From Duganella sp. BuS-21 (GTDB lineage: Bacteria; Pseudomonadota; Gammaproteobacteria; Burkholderiales; Burkholderiaceae_D), in contig CP097466.1 in assembly GCA_041874725.1 (NCBI GenBank), positions 930,001 to 994,000 on the forward strand: 64,000 nt of DNA. The letters are read 5' to 3'. The notes under the pieces were generated by a model. It did not search any database, was not told the origin of the DNA, and saw only the letters and a program-made list of their open reading frames with translations. Position numbers and translations under genes: made by a program. This document shows positions 18,801-27,744 of this stretch, in pieces (position 1 is the stretch's first letter; every line of letters begins with the position of its first letter).

Positions 18801-21800
18801 CGGCAACAAGGATGACAACACCCTGGTCGGCGGCAACGGCGGCAACAAGCTGGACGGCGGCGCCGGCGCGGACCTGCTGGTCGGCGGTGGCGGCGCCGAC
18901 AGCCTGCTCGGGGGCCTTGGCGACGACACCTTCACCGGCACCGCCGGCAAGGACACCGTCGATGGCGGCGTCGACCAAGATACGCTCACGTTGGCCGGCA
19001 ATTTCGCCGGCTACACCGTCACCCGCGCCAGCGCCATCGATACCGTCCTTGCCGACAAGTCCGGCAACGCGGTCACGGTGCGCAACGTCGAAGTGTTCCG
19101 CTTTGCCGATGGCGACGAGTCGCTGGAGCAAGTGCAGTACAACGTTGCCAGCGCTTTCAACGACACGCTCACCGGCGGCAGCGGCGATGACTTGATCAAC
19201 GGCCTGGCCGGCGCCGACACCATGATGGGCGGGCTTGGCAACGACACCTATGTAATCGACAACTTCGGCGATCTGGTGCTGGAGAGCGACGACGGCGCCG
19301 TCGACACCTTGCAACTGGCGCTGACTGCGGCCGGCACCTACACCATGGCCGATCTGGTGGACAACGCCACCGTGACGGCGGCGGCAACGGTGGCGGTCAA
19401 TGTCAATGGCAATGGCTGGGACAATTGGATCACCGGCAATGCCGCCGCCAATACCTTGCGCGGCGACTGGGGCAACGACACCCTCGACGGTGGCGCCGGC
19501 AACGACAAACTGATCGGCGGCGGCGGTGACGATGTTTACGTGGTGGGCGAGGCTGGTGACGTCGTCAGCGAGTTGCAGGACGAAGGCGACGACAGCGTGC
19601 GCGTGTCGGCGGCCAGCTATGCCTTGACGGTCAACGTCGAGCGGCTCGAGTACACTGGCACGACGGCCTTCACCGGCACCGGCAATACGCTGGCCAACGT
19701 GATCCGCGGCGGCAATGGCGGCGCCAAGCTGGACGGTGGCGCTGGCAGCGACACGCTGTACGGCGGCCATGGCAACGACAGCCTGCAAGGCGGCCTGGGC
19801 GATGATACCTTGCAGGGCGGCACCGGCAAGGACACCGTGGACGGCGGCGCCGACTATGACGTCCTGCTCCTCGGCGGCGCGTTTGCCGACTACGCCGTCA
19901 GCCGCACCAGCGCCACCGACACGGTATTGACCGACAAGGCCGGCAATGTGCTCACGGTGCGCAACGTCGAAGTATTCCGCTTTGCCGATGGCGACAAGAT
20001 GCCGGCCGAGGTGCAGTTCAACGTCGTCAGCGCTTACGATGACGTGCTCACCGGTTCCAGCGGCAATGACTTGATCAACGGCCTGGCCGGCGCCGACACC
20101 ATGATGGGCGGGCTTGGCAACGACACCTATGTGATCGACAACTTCGGCGATCTGGTGCTGGAGAGCGACGACGGCATCGACACGGTGCAGCTGGCGCTGA
20201 CTGCGACCGGCACCTACACCATGGCGGATCTGGTGGAAAACGCCACCGTGACGGCGGCGGCAACGGTGACGGTCAACGTCAACGGCAATGGCTGGGACAA
20301 TCGGATCACCGGCAATGCCGCCGCCAATACGCTGAGCGGCGACTGGGGCGACGACACCCTCGACGGCGGCGCCGGCAATGACAAGCTAATCGGCGGCGGC
20401 GGCGACGATGTCTACGTGGTGGGCGAGGCCGGCGACGTCGTCACCGAGTTGCAGGACGAAGGCGACGACAGCGTGCGCGTGTCGATGGCCAGCTATGCCT
20501 TGACGGCCAACGTCGAGCGGCTCGAGTACACCGGCACGATGGCCTTCGCCGGCACCGGCAATGCGCTGGACAACGTGATCCGAGGGGGGAACGGCGGCGC
20601 CAAGCTTGACGGCGGCGCAGGCAACGACACGCTGTACGGTGGCAATGGCAACGATAGCCTGCAAGGTGGGATCGGCGATGACCTGCTGCTGTCCGGCAGC
20701 GGCAAGGACACGCTCGACGGCGGCGGCGGCGACGACACCGTGCAAGTCCTGGGCAATGTGGCCGATTACAAGATCACGCGTCCCAACAGCGCCGACGTTC
20801 TGCTGACCGACAAGGCCGGCAATGTACTGACCTTGCACACCAATGTCGAATGGGTGGCGTTTGCCGATGAGACGCGCTTCCTGGCAGACCTGCTGGTGAA
20901 TGTGGCCAGCCCGGGCGCCGACCTGATGATCGGCGCCGAAGACAACGATACGCTCGATGGCGGCGCCGGCGCCGACACCCTGCGCGGCGGCGGCGGCGAC
21001 GATACCTATATGATCGACAACGCCGGCGACGTGGTCGAAGAAGATGGCGGCGCCGGCACCGATACGGCACGGGTGGGCGTGACCACCGCCATCACCTTCA
21101 AGCTGGCCGACAATCTTGAAAACGTCATCGTCACCTCAACCGCCGCCGTCAACCTGACCGGCAACGACGGCGACAACCTGTTGACCGGCAACCTGGCCGT
21201 CAACACGCTGGCCGGTGGCGCCGGCAACGATACGCTCGACGGCGGCGCCGGCAGCGACAAGCTGCTGGGCGGCGCCGGTGACGATCTCTATCTCCTCGGC
21301 GATGCTGACCTGGTCACCGAAGGCGTGGAGGAAGGCTACGACACCGTGAAGACCACGCTGGCCAGCTATACCTTGACAGCCAACGTCGAGGTGCTGACCT
21401 ACGTCGGCGGCGGCGCCTTCAGTGGCACCGGCAATGCGCAAGCCAACGTCATCACGGGCGGCAATGGCGCCAACAAGCTCGATGGCGGCGACGGCGCCGA
21501 CCAAGTGAGCGGCGGCAGCGGCAACGACCTGCTGCTCGGCGGCGCCGGCGACGACACCCTGCTCGGCCAGGGCGGCAACGACACCCTGGATGGCGGCACC
21601 GGCCAGGACGAGGCCGTGCTCCAGATGGTGCGCGAGCAGGTGACGGTGGTGCGCACCACCGCCACCGACACCCGCATTACCGACCTCGCCGGCAATGCGG
21701 TCACGCTGCGCAATGTTGAGACCGTGACGTTCATCGATGGCGTCGCCAGCATCGACGAGTTGCAGTACAACCTGGCCAGCCCGGGCAACGACCATCTGGT

Positions 21801-24315
21801 CGGCACCGATGGTGTAGACGTGCTCAACGGCGGCGCTGGCGTCGACACGCTGGAGGGCTACGGCGGCGACGACACCTACGTGATCAGCGACAAGGCTAGT
21901 GTCATTCTCGAAGGCGTGGACGCCGGCAAGGACACGGTGCAGGTGGCCTTGACCGCCGCCGCCACCTATGTACTGGCGGACAATGTGGAAAACGCCGTGA
22001 TCAAGGCGGCGGCCTCGGTCGCCATCAACCTCACCGGCAACGCGCTCGACAACAAGCTGGTCGGCAACGCCGCCGCCAACACCCTGAACGGCGGCCTCGG
22101 CGACGACACGCTGGATGGTGGCGCCGGCGCCGATAAATTGGCCGGCGGCCTGGGCGACGACGTCTACATCGTGAACGACAGCGGCGACACCGTCACCGAA
22201 CTGGCGAACGAGGGCCTCGATACGGTGGAGACGCTGCTCAACAGTTACACCCTGGGCGCCAATGTGGAATCCCTGCTGTACAAGGGCAACGGCGCGTTTT
22301 CCGGCACCGGCAATGCAGAGGACAACCTGCTGGGCGGCGGCGATGGGGGCTCCAAGCTCGACGGCGGCGCCGGTAATGACTACGTGATCGGTGGCTACGG
22401 AAATGACAGCCTGCAAGGTGGTGCGGGCGACGATATGCTCTACGCACTGTATGGCAAGGATACGGTCGATGGCGGCACCGGCACCGATCTGCTGGGCGTG
22501 CTGGGCGACCGCGGCTATTACAACGTCGAGCGCCTGAATAACTCCGACACCAAGATTCGCTTTGCCAATGGCGACAGCATCGTGGTGCGCAACGTCGAGT
22601 TCTTCAACTTCAACGGCAACTACAAAACGCTGGATCAGCTGTTGATGTATAGCGTCGGTCCCGGCAGCGATACGATATTCGGCGGAACCGAGGATAACTT
22701 CATGAATGGCGGCGCCGGCGACGACCTGATGTACGGCGGCGCTGGTAACGACTTCTACATCCTGTCGTCGCTGGGCGATGTGGTGGCGGAGGGCGCAGGT
22801 TACGGCGTCGACGGCGTCCGGCTGGAATTCAGCTCGGCCGCTACCTATACGCTGGCTTACTCCGTCGAATACGCTATCGTGAGCACGGACAACACGCTCG
22901 CGATCAACGTCATCGGCAACGAACTCGACAACTACCTGTGGGGCAATGGCGGTGCCAACAACCTGAGCGGCGGCATCGGCAACGATACGCTGAACGGCGG
23001 CGCCGGCAATGACACGCTGGTGGGCGGCGTCAGCGATGATCAGTATATGGTCGGCGAGAGTGGCGACATCATCAAGGAAAACGCCAACGAAGGCTTCGAG
23101 ACGGTGTTTGTCGCCGCCGCCTCCTACACCCTGTCGGCCAACCTGGAAGACATGGTGTTCAACGGCAGCGGCGCCTTCAGCGGCAACGGCAACGACGGCA
23201 ACAACCGCCTGTTCTCCGGCAGCGCCAGCAGCGTCAAGCTGGACGGCGGCGCCGGCAACGACCTCCTGGTCGGCAACGGCGGCAACGACAGCATGCTGGG
23301 CGGTGTCGGCGACGACTCGATCGAGGCCAGCGGCGGCAACGACACCATCGATGGCGGCGCCGGCAACGACATCTTCTACAACCTGGGCGCGCGCGCCAAT
23401 TACGCCGTCTCCCGAGCCAACGCCACCGACGTCGTGCTGACCGGCCGCGACGGCACGGTGCACACGGTGCGTGGGGTGGAGACCTTCTACTTCGGCGGCG
23501 AGAAACTGACGCTGGCCCAGCTGCAGGCCAACACCTTCGGCGCCGGCAACGACAGCGTGGCCGGCACTTCAGGGGACGACATGCTGGATGGCGGTCCTGG
23601 GGCCGACACGCTGGCCGGCGGCGCTGGCGACGATATTTATGTGGTCGACAATCTCGGCGAGCGCAACGTCGAACTCAGCGGCGGCGGTCACGACCAGATC
23701 AGGTTGAGCTTGGCGACAGCCGGCAGCTATGTGATGGACAACGAGGTGGAAGACCTACGGGTGACCTCGCCGGCGACGCTGGCCGTGAATGTGACGGGTA
23801 ACGGACTGGGCAACAACATCCTCGGCAACGCCGCCGCCAACAAGCTGGCCGGCGGCGCCGGCGCGGATACGCTGGATGGCGGCGCCGGCAACGACACGCT
23901 GATCGGCGGCGCCGATGCCGACCTGTTCGTAATCTCCAGCGTGACCGGCAGCAAGACCATCACCGACTTCGTTTCCGGCACGGATCACATCGCGCTGGCC
24001 CTGGACGTGTCTTATTATGGCAGCGCGGTGCACACCGGCGCGGCCGATTTTGACCTTCTCAACAGCCTGGTGCTGTTCACGGAGACGATGGCGACAGCCA
24101 GCACGGCGAACGCGGCGGCCATCATCGGCTCGGCCATTCTCCCCTACATGACAGGGTATACCGCGCTGTTCGCACTATCGACCACCACCGCTACCACGCT
24201 GTATTGGTTCGTTTCGAGCGGCGATGATGCGTTGGTGTCGGCCAACGAACTGACCGAGCTGGTGACACTCACCGGCACCCCGGACACCAAGTTGGGGGAT
24301 TATGTGTTCATGTGA
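15892..24315 (+). CDS. Giant RTX-type calcium-binding protein with DUF4214 N-terminus
   Basis: A 2807-aa protein, probably secreted. Residues 1-90 resemble DUF4214 (YVEYFGRPADPAGLAYW and a second SLFDHPADESGLTFWVDQL unit). Residues about 135-215 are one Ig-like unit (ISGTAIEGQVLTAANTL, YQWQ). From about residue 217 to 2680 lie nine tandem modules of about 293 aa. Each has RTX nonapeptides (GGxGxDxLx), a Y(I/V)VDNxGDVV strand, a LTGNxxxNxLxGN segment, a second set of RTX repeats and a 55-aa non-RTX linker (DTxLTDxAGNxLxxRNVExFxFADG). The C-terminus has SKTITDFVSGTDHIAL and ends LGDYVFM, consistent with a type I secretion signal. There is no N-terminal Sec signal. No type I secretion genes (ABC transporter, membrane fusion protein, TolC) are in the window. 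Adhesin or S-layer/biofilm roles are guesses. Confidence 0.88.
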   Translation: MPSYAREVQKLYVEYFGRPADPAGLAYWTYALTQNVVNIDTIRTLFSATPEFTSAFAGLSFAEMVDTVYMSLFDHPADESGLTFWVDQLQSGNLTIGAIVGIVGDGAQGNDYVVLSDKISAAEAYTAELVHAPTGSVTISGTAIEGQVLTAANTLADADGMGVITYQWQAGGVNIAGAKGASFSLTAAQVGKPITVVASVVDGFGFHESFTSNTIASGNDTLKGSAGVDQLAGGVGDDTYIVNVGGDVVVEKVGEGVDQVNVAYSAAGVHTLAANVENAKVTSAANIAVGLTGNALDNVLTGNGAANTLTGGLGNDTLDGGVGVDKLIGGTGDDLYIVDNAGDVVTEALNEGSDTVRTPLASYTLAANVETLVYTGTAAFSATGNALDNAIVGGNSGNILDGGAGNDSLTGGSGNDSLLGGLGNDTFVGAAARDTIDGGDGADVLRGLGSYADYTITRPSATDTALTDAAGNVLMVRGVEKFGFAGSVEKTLDELQSNIASIGNDKLSGGVGADTLNGGLGADTLSGGEGNDTYVIDNVGDVIIEHLDAGDDLAQVALTAAGTYKLADNVEHATVTSAATVAVNLTGNDGNNTLTGNAAANTLTGGGGNDTLDGGAGADKLIGGAGNDSYTVDNASDVITELLNEGTDKVSTALASYTLGANLENLVYTGLVAFSATGNLLDNVITGGNGGGKLDGGAGHDSLTGGSGNDSLVGGLGNDTFTGAFGKDTIDGGEGNDVQQGLGKFADYGFSRPNATDTVLADKAGNQLTLRGVETIVFSDGSKLLADLQFNVASVGNDSLTGTDGADRLDGGHGVDTLAGGKGDDLYVVDNAADVVEELGAGGKDLVQVAFTAVGTYQLGDNVENATVTAAATLAVSLTGNDLDNALTGNAAANNLSGGGGNDTLDGGAGADKLLGGLDDDVYIVDNAGDVIAENLWEGHDTVRTTLASYTLGANLEELRYTGVAAFTGNGNKDDNTLVGGNGGNKLDGGAGADLLVGGGGADSLLGGLGDDTFTGTAGKDTVDGGVDQDTLTLAGNFAGYTVTRASAIDTVLADKSGNAVTVRNVEVFRFADGDESLEQVQYNVASAFNDTLTGGSGDDLINGLAGADTMMGGLGNDTYVIDNFGDLVLESDDGAVDTLQLALTAAGTYTMADLVDNATVTAAATVAVNVNGNGWDNWITGNAAANTLRGDWGNDTLDGGAGNDKLIGGGGDDVYVVGEAGDVVSELQDEGDDSVRVSAASYALTVNVERLEYTGTTAFTGTGNTLANVIRGGNGGAKLDGGAGSDTLYGGHGNDSLQGGLGDDTLQGGTGKDTVDGGADYDVLLLGGAFADYAVSRTSATDTVLTDKAGNVLTVRNVEVFRFADGDKMPAEVQFNVVSAYDDVLTGSSGNDLINGLAGADTMMGGLGNDTYVIDNFGDLVLESDDGIDTVQLALTATGTYTMADLVENATVTAAATVTVNVNGNGWDNRITGNAAANTLSGDWGDDTLDGGAGNDKLIGGGGDDVYVVGEAGDVVTELQDEGDDSVRVSMASYALTANVERLEYTGTMAFAGTGNALDNVIRGGNGGAKLDGGAGNDTLYGGNGNDSLQGGIGDDLLLSGSGKDTLDGGGGDDTVQVLGNVADYKITRPNSADVLLTDKAGNVLTLHTNVEWVAFADETRFLADLLVNVASPGADLMIGAEDNDTLDGGAGADTLRGGGGDDTYMIDNAGDVVEEDGGAGTDTARVGVTTAITFKLADNLENVIVTSTAAVNLTGNDGDNLLTGNLAVNTLAGGAGNDTLDGGAGSDKLLGGAGDDLYLLGDADLVTEGVEEGYDTVKTTLASYTLTANVEVLTYVGGGAFSGTGNAQANVITGGNGANKLDGGDGADQVSGGSGNDLLLGGAGDDTLLGQGGNDTLDGGTGQDEAVLQMVREQVTVVRTTATDTRITDLAGNAVTLRNVETVTFIDGVASIDELQYNLASPGNDHLVGTDGVDVLNGGAGVDTLEGYGGDDTYVISDKASVILEGVDAGKDTVQVALTAAATYVLADNVENAVIKAAASVAINLTGNALDNKLVGNAAANTLNGGLGDDTLDGGAGADKLAGGLGDDVYIVNDSGDTVTELANEGLDTVETLLNSYTLGANVESLLYKGNGAFSGTGNAEDNLLGGGDGGSKLDGGAGNDYVIGGYGNDSLQGGAGDDMLYALYGKDTVDGGTGTDLLGVLGDRGYYNVERLNNSDTKIRFANGDSIVVRNVEFFNFNGNYKTLDQLLMYSVGPGSDTIFGGTEDNFMNGGAGDDLMYGGAGNDFYILSSLGDVVAEGAGYGVDGVRLEFSSAATYTLAYSVEYAIVSTDNTLAINVIGNELDNYLWGNGGANNLSGGIGNDTLNGGAGNDTLVGGVSDDQYMVGESGDIIKENANEGFETVFVAAASYTLSANLEDMVFNGSGAFSGNGNDGNNRLFSGSASSVKLDGGAGNDLLVGNGGNDSMLGGVGDDSIEASGGNDTIDGGAGNDIFYNLGARANYAVSRANATDVVLTGRDGTVHTVRGVETFYFGGEKLTLAQLQANTFGAGNDSVAGTSGDDMLDGGPGADTLAGGAGDDIYVVDNLGERNVELSGGGHDQIRLSLATAGSYVMDNEVEDLRVTSPATLAVNVTGNGLGNNILGNAAANKLAGGAGADTLDGGAGNDTLIGGADADLFVISSVTGSKTITDFVSGTDHIALALDVSYYGSAVHTGAADFDLLNSLVLFTETMATASTANAAAIIGSAILPYMTGYTALFALSTTTATTLYWFVSSGDDALVSANELTELVTLTGTPDTKLGDYVFM
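16541..23935 (+). repeat. Nine tandem RTX modules of about 879 bp
   Basis: The marker GND at each module start falls near 16541, 17398, 18277, 19156, 20035, 20913, 21784, 22663 and 23544, a period of 879 bp in most steps (857 for the first, 870 for one). The ninth is truncated and leads into the C-terminal secretion region. Modules 4 and 5 are nearly identical over most of their length; the others have diverged. Confidence 0.88.
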
Positions 24316-24330
24316 TGCCGGGATTCGGAG

Positions 24331-25569
24331 TCACTCCCTGGCCGGCTGAACGAAGCGCAGCAGCGCCGGCATGCAGTGCTGCTGCATGTCGTAGCGCTCG
24401 ACGATGGTCTGGCGGGCGGCGTCGCGCAGGTGTTGCAGTTCTGCGCGGCGCGCCAGCGCGTCGGCCACCGTGGCGGCCAAGGCTTGCGGGTCGAAGAAGT
24501 CGACCAGCAGGCCGTTGCGGCCGTGCTCGATCACTTCCTCCACCGGCGCCGTCTTCGACGCCACGATCAGGCAGCCGCAGCTCATCGCCTCCATCAGCGA
24601 CCATGACAGTACGAACGGGTAGGTGAGGTAGGTGTACACCGCCGCCACCTGCATCAGCTGCGTCAGCACCGTGTGCGGCACCTTGCCGACGAAGTGGATG
24701 CGGCGCATGTCGATCTGGTCCTTCACCTCATCCAGGAAAATCTGCTTCCAGCTCTTGCCTTGCGGCGGCGCTGCGCCGTAGCTGACGCCATCGCCGCCGA
24801 CAATCACCACGCGCGCATTGGGCCGCTGCTGCATCAGCGCCGGCAGCGCGCGCATGAAGGTGTGATAGCCGCGATACGGTTCCAGCTGGCGCGCCACAAA
24901 CACAATCACTTCATCGCCGGGACGCAGGGTCACGCCGGCCGACTGCAGCTGCACATAGGCTTTGGGATCGGGGCGGAAACGCTGGGTGTCGATGCCGTCG
25001 TGGACCACGGTGATGCGGTCGCGGAACCAGGCGGGATGGCGGTCGCGCTGGAATGCGGTCGGCGACAGCGCGCCGTCGGCCACCGACATGGCGTGCAGCA
25101 AATGCGTGTTGCGCAGCCGCAGGCGCTGCAGGCCGGCGCTGCTGGGCTGGGAGAATTCCGGGTCGAAGAAGGCATCGCCGCCTTCGGCGCCGTAGTAGTA
25201 CTCGGCGTAGATCAGCAGCCTGGCCTTGGGAAAGACGTCGCGCACGTACAGCGCTTCGCCCCAGCCGGGATGGACGAACACCACGTCCGGCTCGAAACCC
25301 TGTTCCTTCAGCCATTCCAGCCGCGCCGCCGCCGACTCGCCGCGCAGCACCTTGCCGTACAAGTCCTTGAGTTGCGCCGGCGGACGCGGTCCGTGGGCGG
25401 CGTGATTGACGTCGTGACGGAAGTAGCGCACGCCGGGTAGGGGCACGGCCGGCTCGTTCATGCCGAGGCCGATGACTTCGTGGCCTTGTGCGGCCAGAGC
25501 CGGGGCCAGGTGCTTGAACTGTCCGGGGAAGTTCTGGTGGATGAACAGGTATCGGGTGCGTGTGCTCAA
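24331..25569 (-). CDS. Glycosyltransferase family 4 (GT-B fold)
   Basis: A 412-aa cytoplasmic glycosyltransferase. I place the start at the TTG at 25569 (giving STRTRYLFIHQNFPGQ after Met) because an AGAGAG box lies 6 bp upstream and this matches the usual family N-terminus; an ATG 13 codons earlier lacks a ribosome site. The N-terminal Rossmann domain begins at YLFIHQNFPGQFKHLAPAL. The sugar-nucleotide domain carries VIVFVARQLEPYRGYHTFMR and the retaining-enzyme Glu motif in TAPVEEVIEHGRNGLLVDFF. Donor and acceptor are unknown. It ends 15 bp from the convergent RTX gene and is divergent from the sigma-54 activator; glycosylation of a surface product is possible but unproven. Confidence 0.85.
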   Translation of the reverse strand: MSTRTRYLFIHQNFPGQFKHLAPALAAQGHEVIGLGMNEPAVPLPGVRYFRHDVNHAAHGPRPPAQLKDLYGKVLRGESAAARLEWLKEQGFEPDVVFVHPGWGEALYVRDVFPKARLLIYAEYYYGAEGGDAFFDPEFSQPSSAGLQRLRLRNTHLLHAMSVADGALSPTAFQRDRHPAWFRDRITVVHDGIDTQRFRPDPKAYVQLQSAGVTLRPGDEVIVFVARQLEPYRGYHTFMRALPALMQQRPNARVVIVGGDGVSYGAAPPQGKSWKQIFLDEVKDQIDMRRIHFVGKVPHTVLTQLMQVAAVYTYLTYPFVLSWSLMEAMSCGCLIVASKTAPVEEVIEHGRNGLLVDFFDPQALAATVADALARRAELQHLRDAARQTIVERYDMQQHCMPALLRFVQPARE

Positions 25570-25724
25570 GGAAAACTCTCTGTATCGCCAAGAAAAACAT
25601 TGTGCCATACAACAGCTGGCCCATCCTTATCCAGAAACTGCATTTCTTTGTTCGGAATGATTCGTGGGCGGGGCAACAAAATCCCTTTAACGTGGCGGGA
25701 TGTTTACTCAAGACGGAACGCGCT

Positions 25725-26819
25725 GTGGAGAAATTGCTTACCTTTCCTGACCAGTCGGCCATGATTTTGTCGATCCGCGCCAAGGCCATGCTGTTTCACG
25801 ACCCGCGCTCGTCGGAGCTGCTGCAGCAGGTGGAGCGTATCGCCCGCAGCGACGCCACCACGCTCATCATCGGCGAAACCGGCACCGGCAAGGAATTAAT
25901 CGCGCGCCATATCCATGATCAGAGCGGACGCCAGGGGCCGTTCGTGGCCGTCAACTGCGGCGCCTTCAGCGAAACGCTGATCGACGCCGAGTTGTTCGGC
26001 CATGAGGCGGGCGCCTTCACCGGCGCCACGCAGGCGCGCTCGGGATGGTTCGAGGCCGCCAACGGCGGCACCCTGTTCCTCGATGAAATCGGCGACCTGT
26101 CGCTGGCGCTGCAGGTCAAGCTGCTGCGCGTGTTGCAGGAGCGGCAGGTGGTGCGGCTGGGCGCGCGCCGGCCGATACCGCTGAACGTGCGGCTGGTGGC
26201 CGCCACCAATGTCGACCTGCACAAGGCGATCGAGGCCGGGCGCTTCCGCTCGGACCTGTATTACCGCCTCGGTGTGGCGTCGGTACAACTGCCGCCGTTG
26301 AGCGAGCGCGCCGGCGACATCCTGCCGTTGGCGCGCCACTTCATCGGCGTCTACAGCGCAAAGCTCAAGCGCAGCAATGTGGCGCTGTCGGCCCAGGCCA
26401 GCGCGGCGCTGTTGTCGTATGAATGGCCGGGCAATATCCGCGAGCTGGAGAATGTGATTCACTTCGCGCTCATTGTCAGCAGCGGCGACCTGATACAGGC
26501 GGAGGATTTGAAGCTCACCGGCATCTCGCATCGCCGCCAGCATGAACACCAGAACCTCCACACTGCCCCCGCCTTCGGCAGCTTCCAGCAGCAGCTGACC
26601 TCCGTGTTCAGCCGCATGATCGAGGCCGACCAGCCGGAGCTGTTCGACAGCGTGGAAGAAATCCTGGTGCGCACGGCCTACAACGCCAGCAACCGCAACC
26701 AGGTCCACACAGCGCGGGTATTGGGCATCAGCCGCAACATCCTGCGCACCCAGCTCAAGCGCTTCGGCCTGATCGGCTTTGAAGCCGGCACCGCATCCGG
26801 CAGCGAACTGCTGCAGTAA
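25725..26819 (+). CDS. Sigma-54-dependent transcriptional activator without receiver domain
   Basis: An AAA+ enhancer-binding protein of 364 aa from the GTG at 25725 (GGA about 8 bp upstream). The long in-frame extension upstream lacks any domain. There is no receiver or GAF domain, only about 45 residues ahead of the ATPase. Walker A GETGTGKE is at residues 50-57, the sigma-54 contact loop GAFTGA at 96-101, Walker B in GGTLFLDEIGDL, and the arginine-finger region in FRSDLYYRLGV. A Fis-type helix-turn-helix ends the protein (TARVLGISRNILRTQLKRFG). It is followed after 22 bp by the rhodanese-like gene, so it probably heads or controls that operon. rpoN itself is also in this window. Confidence 0.92.
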   Translation: MEKLLTFPDQSAMILSIRAKAMLFHDPRSSELLQQVERIARSDATTLIIGETGTGKELIARHIHDQSGRQGPFVAVNCGAFSETLIDAELFGHEAGAFTGATQARSGWFEAANGGTLFLDEIGDLSLALQVKLLRVLQERQVVRLGARRPIPLNVRLVAATNVDLHKAIEAGRFRSDLYYRLGVASVQLPPLSERAGDILPLARHFIGVYSAKLKRSNVALSAQASAALLSYEWPGNIRELENVIHFALIVSSGDLIQAEDLKLTGISHRRQHEHQNLHTAPAFGSFQQQLTSVFSRMIEADQPELFDSVEEILVRTAYNASNRNQVHTARVLGISRNILRTQLKRFGLIGFEAGTASGSELLQ

Positions 26820-26841
26820 TTCCTACTTTGTGAAAGCCAAT

Positions 26842-27255
26842 ATGAAGAATATCGCCATCGCCACGATTGCAGTCGGCCTGTTCGCCAGCGCCTCCGCCCA
26901 CGCCCAGCAGGCCTGGAAGCACACCGTCAAACAACTGCCGCGCGCCGAGGTGGAGGCCTTGCTGGCCCAGCCCGGACAGGTGCTGGTGCTCGACGTGCGC
27001 CGCCCGGACGAGGTGACCGCCAAAGGCGGCTTCCCGGTCTACCTGAGCATCCAGGCCAAGGATGTGGAACAGCAGCTGGCCTATATTCCCAAGGACCGCA
27101 CCATCATCACCGTGTCCAACCATGCCCACCGCGCCGGCGCGGTGGGCGACCTGCTGGCGGCCAAAGGCTACAAGGTGGCGGGCGCCACCGGCTCGGAGGA
27201 CTATGAGGCGCAAGGCGGCACGATCACGCGCATCGCCGCGCCGGTGAAACCATGA
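26842..27255 (+). CDS. Exported rhodanese-fold protein lacking the catalytic cysteine
   Basis: A 137-aa protein with a signal peptide (MKNIAIATIAVGLFASASAH, cleaved near AHA-QQ). The rhodanese fold is recognisable from VLVLDVRRPDEVTAKGGFPV and DRTIITVSNHAHRAGAVGDL and the closing LAAKGYKVAGATGSEDYEAQGG. The active-site loop, normally Cys-x-x-Gly-x-Arg, reads Asn-His-Ala-His-Arg-Ala-Gly here, with Asn93 in place of the sulfur-carrying cysteine. It therefore cannot be a sulfurtransferase; it may bind a ligand or partner in the periplasm. Its stop overlaps the next start (ATGA). Confidence 0.8.
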   Translation: MKNIAIATIAVGLFASASAHAQQAWKHTVKQLPRAEVEALLAQPGQVLVLDVRRPDEVTAKGGFPVYLSIQAKDVEQQLAYIPKDRTIITVSNHAHRAGAVGDLLAAKGYKVAGATGSEDYEAQGGTITRIAAPVKP

Positions 27256-27740
27256 CCTTGTTCGATATCTTCCACGCCATCCAGGAGACCGAAAGCAGCA
27301 CCGCGCTGCGCGAATCGCTGTATGCGTTCCCGTTGCTGGAGGCCTTGCACCTGCTGGGCCTGGCCTTGTCCTTCGGCCTGATCCTGCTGACCGACTTGCG
27401 GCTCACCGGCCTGCTGCTGAAGCGCATACCGCTGGCCGACCTGCTCGACCAGCTGCGCTATTACATCTTCGGCGGCTTCGCGCTGACCTTCATCACCGGC
27501 GGCCTGCTGTTCTGGGCCGAGGCGGAGACCCTGTACAGCAACCTGCCGTTCTGGCTCAAGGTCGGCTGCATGGTGGTGGCCTGCCTGAACGCCTTGTACT
27601 TCGAGCTGAAGTGGGGCCACCGCGCCGCACAGTGGGCGCATCAGGCCGTGCTGCCGAGCGGCGCCGCGCGCGCCGGCTGGATCTCGCTCAGTTTCTGGAC
27701 CCTCACCACCATCTTCGGCCGTTCCATTCCTTACTATTAA
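27252..27740 (+). CDS. Four-helix membrane protein (DUF6644-like), first of a paralogous pair
   Basis: A 162-aa inner-membrane protein with about four transmembrane helices. The first helix region contains LEALHLLGLALSFGLILLTDLRL; the protein ends FGRSIPYY. The next gene encodes a paralogue sharing E-x-L-H-x-L-G, N/D-L-R-L and a terminal FGR-x-I-x-Y. The conserved membrane His could be a haem ligand, which would fit the cytochrome c two genes downstream, but that is inference. The DUF6644 label is from memory of family pattern. It overlaps the rhodanese-like gene by 4 bp. Confidence 0.7.
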   Translation: MTLFDIFHAIQETESSTALRESLYAFPLLEALHLLGLALSFGLILLTDLRLTGLLLKRIPLADLLDQLRYYIFGGFALTFITGGLLFWAEAETLYSNLPFWLKVGCMVVACLNALYFELKWGHRAAQWAHQAVLPSGAARAGWISLSFWTLTTIFGRSIPYY

Positions 27741-27744
27741 ATCT

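Noticed and set aside
21136..23463. 775-codon open frame antisense to the RTX gene
   Set aside because: Product of the periodic RTX coding repeats read backwards; composition is artificial.
16541..23935. CRISPR-like short repeats
   Set aside because: The repeats are in-frame RTX codons (GGCGGC...GAC) within one long gene, not spaced identical repeats.
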